Positions 34,257 to 45,229 of a DNA stretch of 64,000 nt are shown piece by piece. The position numbers were made by a program, and so were the translations under genes. The notes under the pieces are model-generated. The model worked only from the letters and a program-made list of their open reading frames with translations, made no database searches and was not told the DNA's origin. The number at the start of each line of letters is the position of its first letter. Position 1 is the stretch's first letter. Origin of the DNA: Hydrangea macrophylla (taxonomy: Eukaryota; Streptophyta; Magnoliopsida; Cornales; Hydrangeaceae); assembly GCA_033977485.1 (NCBI GenBank), contig CM066982.1, forward strand, positions 34,264,218 to 34,328,217, written 5' to 3'.

Positions 34257-35582
34257 GTGTTGGCGTCCCTTAATAAAATCGAAACACAAGTACAGGCACA
34301 AGCACAAATAGTGCACTCACACACACAATCCATTGCGAAGCTTGAATCCCAAATGGGACAACTAGCTACAGTAGTGAGTCGTAGAAACAAGGGGACGTTG
34401 CCTGGTCAAACAATTCAAAACCCTAAGGGACAATACGAGGTTAAGGGGTCGAATGAGCAAGTAAACGCCGTCTCAACTAGGTTGACTACACGAGAGAAAG
34501 AGGTAATAGAAATTCTGAATGAGAATATGATAGATATGAACATCAACTCTAATACAAAGAAGGGTAAGGACGCGAGCCAAAATAAGAAAGAAAAAGAAAC
34601 AGCCCTGACTAATCATGTACCGAAATTGCCCTTTCCACCTAACGTTGATGAACCATCAAATTTTCCAAAGAAAGGGTCAAAGGTTGAGGATATACTCGAG
34701 GAATTTAAGCAAGTTAAAATCAATATTCCATTCCTCGATGCTATTAAACAAATTCCCGCTTACGCTAAATGTCTTAAAGACCTATGCACTAAAAAACGTA
34801 AATTATGTAGTCATACTCTGAAAAAGGTTGTTCTCACAGAAAAGGTAAGTTTTATTTTTCAACACTCACCTCCAAAGTATAAGGATCCTGGTACGCCAAC
34901 TATTTCATGTGTCATAGGTGACACTGTCATCCATAGGGCTCTCCTTGACTTAGGTGCGAGTGTTAATCTCTTACCTTATCACGTTTATAAACAATTAGGA
35001 CTGGGTGAACTTAAGCCTACGGCCGCTACTATTCAATTAGCGGATCGTTCCATCAAAGTACCTAGAGGAATCATCAAGGACGTCTTAGTTAAAGTTGATC
35101 AATGTTTTTATCCTGTTGATTTTATGGTCCTTGATACCGAACATGTCCTAGATGCTAGGAAGCACACTCATGTTATTCTTGGTCGTCCATTCTTAACCAC
35201 CGCTAATGCGCGTGTCAATTGTCGAACGGGGGTGATGAAAGTGTCATTCGGGAATTTAAACTTAAAATTAAACGTGCTTAACACTGTCGATCAACCTCCC
35301 AAAGATGATGATTATCTATGTACAAAGGGTAGTGAGGTTATACGACAAATTGAACCTACTATGCACTACATGGGTAAGGAGAATAATATAGTGAGTAATG
35401 AGAGGATGAATGCAAATAACCTGGACCCTAACGATGAATTTACTCAGAAGGTGAGAAATCGATGTGAACATGAGCAAGATGAACCTTTAAATGAATTGAC
35501 TCATAGTGATGTTCGTTCTGCTTTCCATCGGAGTCTCCCTGACATCTTAAGGGGTACAAACTCTGATTTACGGCCTCCATGA
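34257..35582 (+). CDS. Element D gag C-terminus and aspartic protease, open frame
   Basis: A 441-residue open frame. The first part is a Gln/Lys-rich linker (VHSHTQSIAKLESQMGQLAT) with a conserved KLPFPPNVDEPSN block. The retropepsin-like domain spans about residues 215-340: ISCVIGDTVIHRALLDLGAS with D-L-G-A-S in place of the usual D-T/S-G-A (normal for this clade), INLLPYHVYKQLGL-type text, IQLADRSIKVPRGIIKDVLV, and the flap/end motif VILGRPFLTTANARV. The frame ends LRGTNSDLRPP at a TGA just before the post-integrase tail. Where a reverse transcriptase should follow there is none. Intact enough to give a product if a readthrough of 34056 occurs. Internal ATG; the natural start is in gag. Confidence 0.8.
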   Translation: MLASLNKIETQVQAQAQIVHSHTQSIAKLESQMGQLATVVSRRNKGTLPGQTIQNPKGQYEVKGSNEQVNAVSTRLTTREKEVIEILNENMIDMNINSNTKKGKDASQNKKEKETALTNHVPKLPFPPNVDEPSNFPKKGSKVEDILEEFKQVKINIPFLDAIKQIPAYAKCLKDLCTKKRKLCSHTLKKVVLTEKVSFIFQHSPPKYKDPGTPTISCVIGDTVIHRALLDLGASVNLLPYHVYKQLGLGELKPTAATIQLADRSIKVPRGIIKDVLVKVDQCFYPVDFMVLDTEHVLDARKHTHVILGRPFLTTANARVNCRTGVMKVSFGNLNLKLNVLNTVDQPPKDDDYLCTKGSEVIRQIEPTMHYMGKENNIVSNERMNANNLDPNDEFTQKVRNRCEHEQDEPLNELTHSDVRSAFHRSLPDILRGTNSDLRPP

Positions 35583-35794
35583 GTCTTGTGCTAGAAAGGT
35601 CTAGCTGAAGACGTAAAAGATAGCACTTCTTGGGAGGCAACCCAAGCTTTATTTTGTCTGTTTCTCTTGTTTTTGGTCGTTTTTGGGTCTTTTTGAGTCA
35701 GTTGTGGTCTTTCTGAACAGGTTTGGGGGTCGGAGTAAATTTATTTTCAGCTTATCTACATAAAAGTACAGAAAAAGAGGAAAAATAGCATCTC

Positions 35795-36025
35795 GTGCGT
35801 GCGGCCCGCTCGCGCGAGCCTGGCCCTTAGAGAAATTTTTTAAAACTTTTATGATATATAGCCTCAGTATCACCTCGCGCCACAATTCGCGCGAGCGAGC
35901 GGTCCGCTCGCGCGATCTGAGGACTTAGAAATTTTTCTTTTATAAAACGTAAAACATGCTTCTGCTTTACCTCGCAGAGGGGTTCACGCGGCACGGCTCG
36001 CTCGCGCGGCCCGCTCGCGCGAGGT
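35795..36025. repeat. CTCGCGCGAG palindrome cluster, element D
   Basis: At least four variants of GCGGCCCGCTCGCGCGAG occur in this segment (35798-35820, 35876-35920, 35990-36024). They also occur in both LTRs (26250-26325 and 38543-38612), where the GC-rich islands stand out in AT-rich sequence. Confidence 0.85.
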
Positions 36026-37320
36026 AGGGTTTTCTGGGTTTTTCTCTTTCCTTCTTTTACATTCTCTTTCCCAAATCTGATCAGTGTTTTTCCTTTCTGT
36101 TTATTCTTTTCAGTTCTTTTCGTTTAAGTTTATCTTTATTTCCATAGTTCTAGTTTTGTTTTCTGTATTTCCTATACGTTCTTTTAATTTTAGTTTAGTT
36201 TCTATTGTTTGCAAAAAAAAATTAAATAAATAAATAAAATAAATAATAAATAAATAAATAACAAAATTATAAAAAAAAAAAAAAAAGAACATATGTATTA
36301 TATTTTAGCCTTTATTTGTTTGTTTAATTTTCTTTTGTTAAGTATCAACAGGTGCAATAGTGCTCCATTTGGAGTAATTGAACTTCAATTCCATATTATT
36401 GTACGTTCACCTGGTTTTGATTACCGAGATCGAGGTATTATCGTTCCTTATCTACGTACTCTCCTTTCTTGCGTTTTATTGTTTCATTGGGGACAATGAA
36501 AGGTTTAAGTTTGGGGGTATGCATGCACATGCACATTATTATGCGCTATTTTTTAAAAAAATTTGATTCTTGTGCTTAAATAAACGATGTTACCGACGTT
36601 TTGCAATCTTGATTTGATACTTCTTGTTAAATAACGTGATTTGTTATAGAATGGTAAACATGAGAATATGTGATTAACCATTTACTGAAGTCATGATGTA
36701 ACGTTTTAGGTCATGCATAGTTCGAATCGTAGTTTTATATCATAAATTTGCACATAAACCTATGCACTGCAGCTTGAATACATGTTTGATGTGAACTATA
36801 ATATGATTCGGATTTCTAGATAACACATGGTGGAGACTAAGTCTGGTGAGCTTTTGAGCCTATCTTTTCTTTATAGAGGGTTATATACACATTGTATTTG
36901 TCGAATTTTATTTGGAATAGCACATTAACTTGTTGTTTAGTCTTATTATTCTTATTTTGGTTGATAGTCAAGTTAAAATATTTGTTACCATGCTAAATAA
37001 TCTTCCGTCGTAAACGTTGAAAAATCGTATCACCCTAGGACATGATTTTAGGCCTTCTTTGTTTTCTACCCTTTTGACCTTTGTCCTATCCAGTTAAATG
37101 ATAAATTTCCTTAGTTCGCCCTTTGAGCCATTAAAATGCCATTTTTCTTTAATTACCATTATCCTGTTTTTGCTCCAATTTGGCCAACTTGGAGTTCACT
37201 ACTAAAAGATTGATCACCTTTTAATGGTGATAAGGCGATGTGTTGATTGAGAAGAAGAAGAAAATAAGATGATGCTTAGGGTGGTTGCCTTGTTATTTAT
37301 TGAATATTCGCTTCAAAAGC

Positions 37321-37530
37321 AACGAGGAGGATAAGGATTGAAGAAAAAGAGAAGAAAAAAAAGAATAAAAAAAAAAAAGAAGAATAAGTTTGAAAAAAGA
37401 AAAAGAAAAAGAAAAGAATAAGGTTGAAAAAAAAAGGAAAAAGAAACAGAAGAAGGTTGAAAAAGAAAGAAATATGAAAAGGAGGAGAATGAAAAGATGA
37501 AAGTTGAAAGAAGAGAGAATGAAAGAAATC
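37321..37530. repeat. Purine-strand tract, (GAA)n-like
   Basis: About 210 bases that are nearly all A and G on the plus strand, with GAAAAAGAAAAAGAAAAG-like runs. The long frame on the complementary strand (Phe/Ser/Leu-rich) is a by-product of composition. Confidence 0.85.
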
Positions 37531-38355
37531 GAACATGCCTTACAATGCCATTATGAAAACAACCTAACTAATCCTTTCTATCCTTTTTCATTACCTGAGC
37601 CACATTACAACCGTTGAAAAGTCCTATTTGATCCTATGAAACATGGTTTGGATACGTAAGCCATGGAGGGGGATTAAAACATGGTAACGATTAATTTTTC
37701 TTGATTGTTGGCATCCTATCCATGAGACAACTGTTCTTTCGTGTCATGTGTCTTTTTCAAGTCATATGTGAGCATTTATTGTTTTGAAACCATATTTCCT
37801 TTGCTCATATATTAGAGAAATTACACCTGTTTCTGAGTGTTTTATTTGAGAGTGTAATTAACATTGTGAGATTCGTAGTCGAAGCATAGTTAGACGGATA
37901 TCCGAGTTATATTCCAAGTTCATGACATGCGCGTGTCCATTTGACTACCACATCACACACATGCAATTTTATGAGAAACTCTATTGATTTATATGTTTCA
38001 TGTGCTTAGGATTGTGTTTCATGATTTAGGTGGACGTTTGATTGCGTTTCTTCTTGTTCGTTCTTCTATTTCGAATCATTGTTTTATAATAAGGAGTATT
38101 GACTATTATATTTTTCATTTTTAAATAAAACTCTTTAAATTTACAAGTTAATAAAGATGGTTGTGGGTGACTTGTTGACGAGAACCCCCACGAGACTTCA
38201 CTCATCCTACTAGGGACACCTAGGGGTTTAAAAGGCTTGTTGCATATGCTAAATGCAATCGCGATTCATGCGACAATGAAGTAGTATTTTTATTAATAGT
38301 TTAGTTTTTTATTTTAGTTTTGCTCGAGGACTAGCAAAATGTAGGTTTGGGGGTG

Positions 38356-39663
38356 TGATCGGGAGAGAAAAAAATCCTAATTATATGCCTTAATTCGCAT
38401 TTGTTAGTACCTTTTTATCCTGTCTTTGTTTATTTTTACTTTGTTTTCTGTTTTCTATCAGGATTTGGAAGAAATCAAGTATATCAGGCTAAACAGGGTG
38501 AAAAAGCATAAGAAAAGAAGTTAAAAAAAAAAAAAAAAACACATCGCGCGCGCGGCCCGCTCGCACGAAATACCAGAAATCGCTCGCGCAACTTTCCAAT
38601 ATCGCGCTCGCGCAACCTATGCAAAAATGGAACTTGCGTATTTCACTCTACTGATGATTCCTACACGAAAGAAACTGCCTAATTACGTCCAGATTACAAA
38701 ATAAAGCAGTTTTAGTGCGAATTGGATTAGGAAAGCTTCCAAAACTTGTTGTAAAATCTATATATACCCTATTTTACTTCAATTGAAGGGTTGGCAATTG
38801 TTATACACACAATATACAACCACACTTTCAACCATTGAAGGGAGGAAAGCAAGGAGAAGAAGAAGAAGACCAAGGATTTCCATGGCCTCCTCCATCAACC
38901 TCTTGCCGTTCATCAATTCTATGGCCAACTAAACCTAGATCTAGGGTTTCAATGAAACCCTAGTCAAGTAATAGGGAGTATTTCATGCTTTTCTTTTAGA
39001 TTTATTATGTATGGATGATGATTACATGTTTAGAGGATTTTTATAATAAAATCGAACTTCTATGAATTAAATCATTACTTTCAAAGTTTATTCTTGTCTT
39101 AGATCTATTTTGACTGTGATGTGCTCAATGATCTATATTTGCTATGCTTGTATAGATTGTTTACATGTAATGGTGCTCAATTGAATTGTGCTATCAAGTA
39201 TCCGAATAGGCCATGCTTAGGTTAGACGGATTATGTCACAATCCTAGTTTAGTGTGGGATAATTCGTGCTAACCGAAGATGAATTATATTGGTGCTTGAA
39301 CCATAGTTATTTTCTTGACGGAGGAATTGGGCTTGTAGCTACAATTCCCCATTATCATCCAACTTAATAGGCTAAAGTAATTCGTAAATATTCCCATTAT
39401 GAAGCTAGTGGTGGATTTGCAATCCTAAGTTCCCTTCAAATATCTTTAAAACAACTTTAATTACTTTCATAGTTTAGATTTATTTCATTGTTCTTAGTTT
39501 AATTAAATTCAAAATCAAAATCCGTTTTCATAATTAATTAGATTTAGGTTTTAAAATTAAAGCACTGTAGTATTTCAATCTCTGTGGGTTCGACCTTTAC
39601 TTCCACACTGCAAATCTTTAGAAAGGTAAAGCATACTTTTATATCTTAATTCTGACAAGATCA
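38356..39663 (+). repeat. 3' LTR of element D
   Basis: TGATCGGGAG...GACAAGATCA followed by TCGAT. Differences from the 5' LTR include an A-run expansion at 38523-38540. Confidence 0.95.
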
Positions 39664-40440
39664 TCGATAAAAATTAGGTCGCGACTCTTTGTCTCTAGGA
39701 TAGCGTGAGGAAGTCCTAGTTTCCCTAAAGTGTACTCCTTGGGATCCCTCCCAGGACACTATCGAGGGAAAACGCCAGGACACCCGCACGCGTGGTCCAT
39801 AAAATTGTATCATTTCCAGCAGTCAAGATAAACCACTACATCACCATGCTACAGTCCTACTGATGGTGTGTCCAATCCCATCTAAGACTACAAACCAAAA
39901 TCTTACATTCTACAAGATCCAACGATCTGATCTTTTGTGTGTAAGCCAAACTCTACACGCCAAACCACATAGTATGTAGAATGAGAGACACACATGCATA
40001 ATATTAAATAAACGATGTAATGCAAACATTGCCCAGATAGATTCTCATAAAAATGGAATAACTGATTTTATTAAATAAATAATAAATCAACTACATAAAG
40101 CATGGCTTTTAGTATATATATCTCTAACAGAAACAACACCTATTAAGAACAATGATATTTGAATCAAGGCCTACCGTTCGGTAGGTTGAGGGGGGGGTGC
40201 TTTAGTCCTACTCGGGCTCCTCCCCCTCTCGTACCAAGACCCCTGAACCTTGTTTCTGGTAATGAAGGGCGAGTAACCTTATTTAATTTTAGGCGAGTCA
40301 AATTTGGTTTTCTAATTCCGGATAAAATTAGATGGCGACTCTTTGTCTCTAGGATCGCGTGAGGAGTTCTAGTTCTAGAAGTGTACTCCTTGGATCCATC
40401 CCGGGACACTATCGAGGAACGACAGAACGCCGCGCGCGCA
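39664..40440 (+). repeat. Duplicated segment: copy 1 right part and copy 2
   Basis: 39669-39800 (AAAAATTAGG, GCGACTCTTTGTCTCTAGGA, CCTCCCAGGACACTATCGAG) is repeated at 40321-40440. Copy 2 starts at about 40131 and covers what was split in copy 1. Between them, 39800-40130 has no gene. GGCGACTCT resembles the primer-binding site of element F, so both copies may be LTR ends plus leader of a Tat-like element, arranged in tandem. Confidence 0.7.
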
Positions 40441-41687
40441 TGGTCCACAATGTGTAATACCAACATACGAAGATAAAAAATAATAATAAAATAAATAGAA
40501 AAAAAAAAAGAAAAAGAAAAAAAAAGAAATACATATGTGTGTAGTATAAACATGCGAAGATAAAAAAAAAATTAATATTATAGATTATGGGTAATATCCA
40601 AAAATAGCATTCAATTTATAGGCATTTCATTTGATATGTGCGTGGAAATTACATTGATAGGCTACAAATTTAATTTAACATTTGGTATTGGAATTATAGA
40701 CAAGTGTGCATGTGTGTATGTGTGTGTGTGTGTGTGTAATGTTAACATATGAATATAACGTAAAATGAATAAAATTAATATTATAGATTGTGTTATTAAC
40801 ATTTTTTGTTGGGCAAAAATGGGGTGTCTATAGTGGGTAATATCCAAATATAACATTCAATTTATAGGAATTTCAATTGATATGTGTGTGAAATTACATT
40901 GACAGGCTAATAATTTAATTTTATATTTGGTATTAGATTTATAAACAAGTGTATGTGTAAATATCTGTGTGTGTAAATTAAATTTATAGATATTTCAAGG
41001 CATGAGTATCACATATGAATATAAAATGACATTGACGAAATGAATCTTGTAGGTTATGGGTAATATCCACTTATAAAATTAAATTTATTGGCATTATGTG
41101 TGTATTATTAAATATTTTGAGACAACCGATTATGGATTTTTTAGGCATGTATGTGTAATAAAATTAAATTTCTAAGCACGTGTGTAAATTACAATGGCAG
41201 GTCTAAAATTAACTTTATAGGCATTGTGTGTGTGTAAAAGCATCTAAATTGTACAATACCAAAATATGAAATGAAATTTGTAGGCACATTTTTGTGTAAA
41301 TGAGATTTACATGTGTGTGGGTAAAAGAAAAATAGAAAATTCAATTTATAGGTATGTGTGTGTAGTATCAACATATAAAAGTAAATTTTTTGGCATTGTG
41401 TGTGTAATATCAATAACATTGTGTAATAAAAGCAATTTTCTAATTTCTAGGCATGTGTGTAAAATTAACTTTATATGTGTGTGAAAATAAAATTTATAGG
41501 CTATAAATTTATTTTTTATATTAGCGTAACACACATGTCTAGAACTTGAATTTGTACTTTGATATAATCCACAATCTCCAATATTAATTTATCAATTTTA
41601 TTTTAATATATTTCTCAATGTATGTAGAGAAAATCTATCGGTATTTCAACGCAAGGCATGAGAGTGTGTAAAGTATTTTATAAGCAA

Positions 41688-41727
<40 letters not shown>

Positions 41728-42331
41728 AATATGAACATTGGTTATGTTTTTTTTTAGGCATGTGTGCAATAAAATTAAATTTCTAAGCACGTGTGTGAAT
41801 TGCATTGATGGGGCTAAAATTAACTTTATAGGCATTATGTGTGTGTAAAAAAGTAAATTTCTAAGCATGCGTGTGTGTGAATTAAATTTACAAGTACGTG
41901 TGTGTAATAAAGTCTGAAATTCAATTTATTATTTATAGGTATAATAAACACACATGCCTAGAACTTGAATTTTATATTTTGATATGATCCACAATCTCCA
42001 ATATTAATTTTATCAATTTTATTTTATTACATTTCTCTGTGTATGATAAGGAAATCTATCGGTATTTCAACGCATGAGTGAGTAAATTATAGTATTTATA
42101 AGCTTGTGTGTGTGTGTGTAATATGAACATCGATTATGGTTTTTTTTTAGATATGTGTGTAATAAAATTAAATTTCTGAGCACGTGTGTAAATACATTGA
42201 TAGGACTAAAATTAACTTTGTGGCATTGTGAGTGTGTAAAAAAGTAAATTTCTAGGCATGTGTGTATGAATTAAATTTAGAAGTATGTGTGTGTAATAAA
42301 GTTTGAAATTCAATTTATTATTTATAGGTAT
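40441..42331. repeat. TG-rich degenerate tandem array, monomers near 200 and 400 bp
   Basis: GGGTAATATCCA(A/C)..ATTCAATTTATAGG recurs at 40588 and 40833, and a shortened form at 41057. CATGTCTAGAACTTGAATTT at 41534 recurs at 41954 (about 420 bases later), and AAATTTCTAAGCACGTGTGT recurs at 41167, 41777 and 42169. TG microsatellites (40720-40738, 41690-41710, 42105-42118) and a GA run (41708-41728) lie within the units. A GCAAAAATGGGGTGTCTATA piece at 40814-40833, like a Tat LTR end, interrupts one unit. No gene. Element B is inserted at the right end. Confidence 0.8.
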
Positions 42332-42927
42332 TGATATGTACAAAAATATCCAGTGAAGGCAGAAGACCCGCTCCTGGTCCAACCTGAGCGGTTCGCCCGG
42401 TACTATGCGGTCCCGACCAATAGGTCGGGAACACTGTATGGGCTTGGTTCGTCGCAATTGCAGGCGCAGCCCGGCCATGTCCCATGACGTGTTCCAGCAT
42501 AATCCAGACAGTTTCCTATACAAGCTAGAGGACTTATGGAAAGAAAAGATAGTTTCCTAATCCGATTAGGAAACTCACACGAATTATGCTAATTAATCCC
42601 AATCAGATTGTATTGCCTACTCAGATTACTTTCCTTGTATAAGTAGGTCTCTTGTATATATAAAAGAGACCACTCACCCCCTTCAAGAGGGACGGCATTC
42701 TTATTCCAAAAAATTACATTTGCTTGATATACACGCATATACATTCACCCGATCGGTCTTTGGTAACTCCACACTCATTGTTGGTTCACCGAAGACTCCC
42801 GGCGATTTGGTATTATAGTACCAGTGCTCTGACACACCCATGGACGTAAGTCTCTTCTTTAACAGGGCCGAACCACATGCAAATTCTTGTCTTCTTCTTT
42901 TCTTTAATCCAAATTTAGGCATAATCA
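42332..42927 (+). repeat. 5' LTR of element B
   Basis: 596 bp, TGATATGTAC...GGCATAATCA. Blocks shared with the LTR of element A: CAGTTTCCTA(T/C)..CAAGCTAG, the TTTCCTAAT..ATTAGGAAA inverted pair, the AGTAGGTCTCTT..TATAAAAGAGACC promoter (42640-42672) and GACACACCCATGGACGTA (42831-42848). Confidence 0.93.
42655..42666 (+). promoter_or_regulatory. TATA box of element B LTR
   Basis: TATATATAAAAG precedes AGACCACTCACCCCC, same layout as in element A. Confidence 0.65.
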
Positions 42928-42989
42928 GTTTGGCGCCATCTGTGGGAACAATAGTTTTTCCTTCAAAACAAATCTCTTGACTGATCATC

Positions 42990-44305
42990 ATGCCGCTAAA
43001 GAAGAGTAAGAAAACCGCTTTACCAATAGGTCAGGCGGATTCACCGGTCATGCAACTGGTGGCTTCCATGACCCCAGAGTAAGTCACTGCAGCTCTTGCA
43101 CAGCTCCTGGAGGGTCAGCGCCAAGCCCAGCTGCAAATCAAAGCTTTTGGCCCAACAAAATAAGCCCCCGCAGGCTGTGGTACAGCTCGGGAACGATGAG
43201 CATGGTCAGGTCCCTGTACGGGTCTGAAGACGCGCTCGAATTGCACCAGTATCCCCCCAGGCTGTGGGATAGCCCAGGAATGATGAGCATGGTCGGGGTT
43301 CTATACGAACTCGACAACATGCCTGGGGTGACTCGAACCGCACGGGGGATGCCAGAGAGATCATCAATGAAAGGCGTGCGGCTAGAGGAGAGGGACCAGA
43401 GCGATTGACAGGGGAATCAGCCCAGGATCACCCGACCAAGAGCTGAACCGACCACAGGCATACGATTAACCGGAGTCAGAGTCGAACCCTATACTTGAGG
43501 ACAGCGCACTTCGAAGATGAAGTATCATCCTCTGACCCAACCTACAATACAGATACCAGATGAGCTACATGTCGGGAGGACGGGGAAGCTTACATCATTG
43601 ACTTGGAAAAATGGATCAAGAAATTAAGCTAAAAACCAAGGCGCAATTATGCCAATATAGAGACTGAGTTGCCATTCACCGACCGGGTCACAGGATTTTC
43701 CATTCCATGCAAATTCAAATAGCCTCACCTCGACTCTTATGACTGGTCAGGAGTCCAGTCGATCATGTCCGGACTTACAAAGCTCAGATGGCACTAGCAA
43801 CTAACGCTGACAAACTGCTCTTCCTAGCCTTTCCTAGAACTCTCAAGGGGCCAACCGCACAATGGTTCTACTTGCTTAAGCCCGATCAGTTGGTGACTTC
43901 AAGGAGCTCATCTAGCTTTTTATCAGCCAATTCGTGGGAATGCTCGACCGACCACAACCGGATATTCAGCTGTTGAACGTCAAGCAATGTAAAGGAGAAT
44001 CCCTAAAGGACTATGTTGACTGGTTCAACCAACAGAAACTTCGGATCCACGACCTGAATGAAATGGTGATGACCACGGCCTTCTGCTCGGGGGTTCAGAA
44101 CACCAAGGTCGCCACATCGTTCCACCGACAACGACCCGTAACCTTGGTTGGACTCTTGGAGAGGGTCGGCAAATACATTGACACTGAGGAATTCTTTAAG
44201 AGAAAATGTTCAAACTTCGCGGAAGAGGATTCCCTAAGAGCCAAACGGAAGTGGGAGACCTCTGAAAATAACACAGGAAAGAAACAAAAGCAGAATCCAT
44301 AATAG
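42990..44305 (+). pseudogene. Element B gag
   Basis: The start MPLKKSKKTALPIGQAD is followed by stops and several frame changes to about 43790. The core is readable: MALATNADKLLFLAFPRTLK, TAQWFYLLKP, RPQPDIQLLNVKQCKGESLK, DYVDWFNQQKLRIHDLNEMV, FCSGVQNTKVATSFHRQRPV and RVGKYIDTEEFFKRK (Retrotrans_gag). It is the closest relative in the window of the gag of element A; MALATN(A/S)D is shared. Frame ends at 44300 near KKQKQNP. Confidence 0.87.
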
Positions 44306-44365
44306 GGTGGTCGAGAACGGACCCCGATAGCCTTCACGCTACTTTCTTGCCCCATTTAAGAGGTC

Positions 44366-45150
44366 ATGGTAGTTGTTGAAACACAGAAGCTGCTCAAGAA
44401 GCCCACCAAGCTGAAGAGTCCACCTGAGAAGAGGAACTGGGACAAGTACTGTCAGTACCACAAGGATCACGGTCATGATACGAAGGACTGTTTCAAGCTC
44501 AAAATTGCCATCGAGAAACTCATCGACCAGGGTCACCTAGCCGAGTTCATCACCGCAGAAAGACGATCGCAGCAAGATGCCCGAGCTCCAGAGCAGCAGC
44601 AACCCCTTGGCCACATTAATATGATCACCAGAGGAACCTCGGGCGGAGGAGATTCTCAATCAGCAAGGAAGAGGCACGCTCAAGCATCCCGAGCGGATGT
44701 CCTACAAATCCAACTAGCCAACTCCCCACTGGCCAACATCCTCACTTTTTCATTTGACAATGTTCGGGACCTGTACTACCCCATCACGATCTGCTGGTGG
44801 AAACGCTCTCTATAGCCAATTACATAGTGAAGAGGGTACTAGTGGACACGAAAAGGTCCACCATTATACAGTTCACCTCAGCCTTCGATCAGTTCAGGAT
44901 ATCAAGGGACCGACTCTGACCAGTGGCCACTCCTTTGGTAGGATTCAATGGATCAAGCACACAACAGCTCGAGATGATCGAGCTCCCCATTCTAATGGGG
45001 ACCTACCCATGGCAGACCTCAGTGCTCACAAACTTTGTTATGGTGGAGGCCCCGTCCGCGTACAATGTCACCCTCGGGCGACAAACGCTTAACAAAGCCA
45101 GAGCGGTTGTGTTAACCTATAGCCTAGTCATAAAATTCCTAACCCTGTAG
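44366..45150 (+). pseudogene. Element B nucleocapsid-type knuckle and protease
   Basis: The frame reads RNWDKYCQYHKDHGHDTKDC, the C-x2-H-x5-H-x4-C-like knuckle of Tat elements, then FKLKIAIEKLIDQGHLAEF and INMITRGTSGGGDS, the conserved linker. The protease begins at ILTFSFDNVRDLYYP (about 44735) and breaks. Later parts are in other frames: IANYIVKRVLVDTKRSTI at about 44812-44866, where the usual D-T-G-S is D-T-K-R, and LGRQTLNKARAVVLTYS at about 45075. The catalytic glycine is therefore lost and the domain cannot fold as a retropepsin. Confidence 0.8.
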
Positions 45151-45229
45151 GGTTTGGGAAGTCTGAGGGGAGATCATACTACTGCCCGGAGCTGCTATAT
45201 CAGTCCATTGTGCAAAGAGGTTATTTCAG

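Larger units (their letters stand above)
35583..38355 (+). other. Element D 3' non-coding region with two polypurine-like motifs
   Basis: 2.8 kb without a gene. 35610-35645 is the conserved post-pol tail. 35790-36025 holds CpG-dense palindromic motifs (see separate entry). 36187-36285 is A-rich. 36488-36517 reads TTGGGGACAATGAAAGGTTT then AAGTTTGGGGG, and 38326-38355 reads GAGGACTAGCAAAATGTAGG then TTTGGGGGTG directly before the 3' LTR; the second is the functional polypurine tract by position. 37321-37530 is an almost pure purine strand. Confidence 0.75.
26071..39663 (+). mobile_element. Athila-like Ty3/gypsy element D: gag-protease only, carrying a hAT insertion
   Basis: LTRs 26071-27372 (1302 bp) and 38356-39663 (1308 bp), starting TGATCG and ending GACAAGATCA, about 97 percent alike. 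The flanking pentamers CCGAT and TCGAT differ at one base. The primer-binding site equals the tRNA-Asp type. It codes for gag with a zinc knuckle and a protease, then jumps directly to the conserved tail 'cacttcttgggaggcaaccc' (35625-35644) that normally follows the integrase. No reverse transcriptase, RNase H or integrase is present. Without the hAT element it is about 8.6 kb. A paralogous empty site is at 40311-40335. Confidence 0.92.

Noticed and set aside
37297..37536. Phe/Ser-rich ORF on the minus strand resembling a membrane protein
   Set aside because: It is the complement of a purine tract, low complexity and without a coding signature.
41189..41868. His/Thr-rich minus-strand ORFs
   Set aside because: Translations of (CA)n microsatellite units in the TG-rich array.
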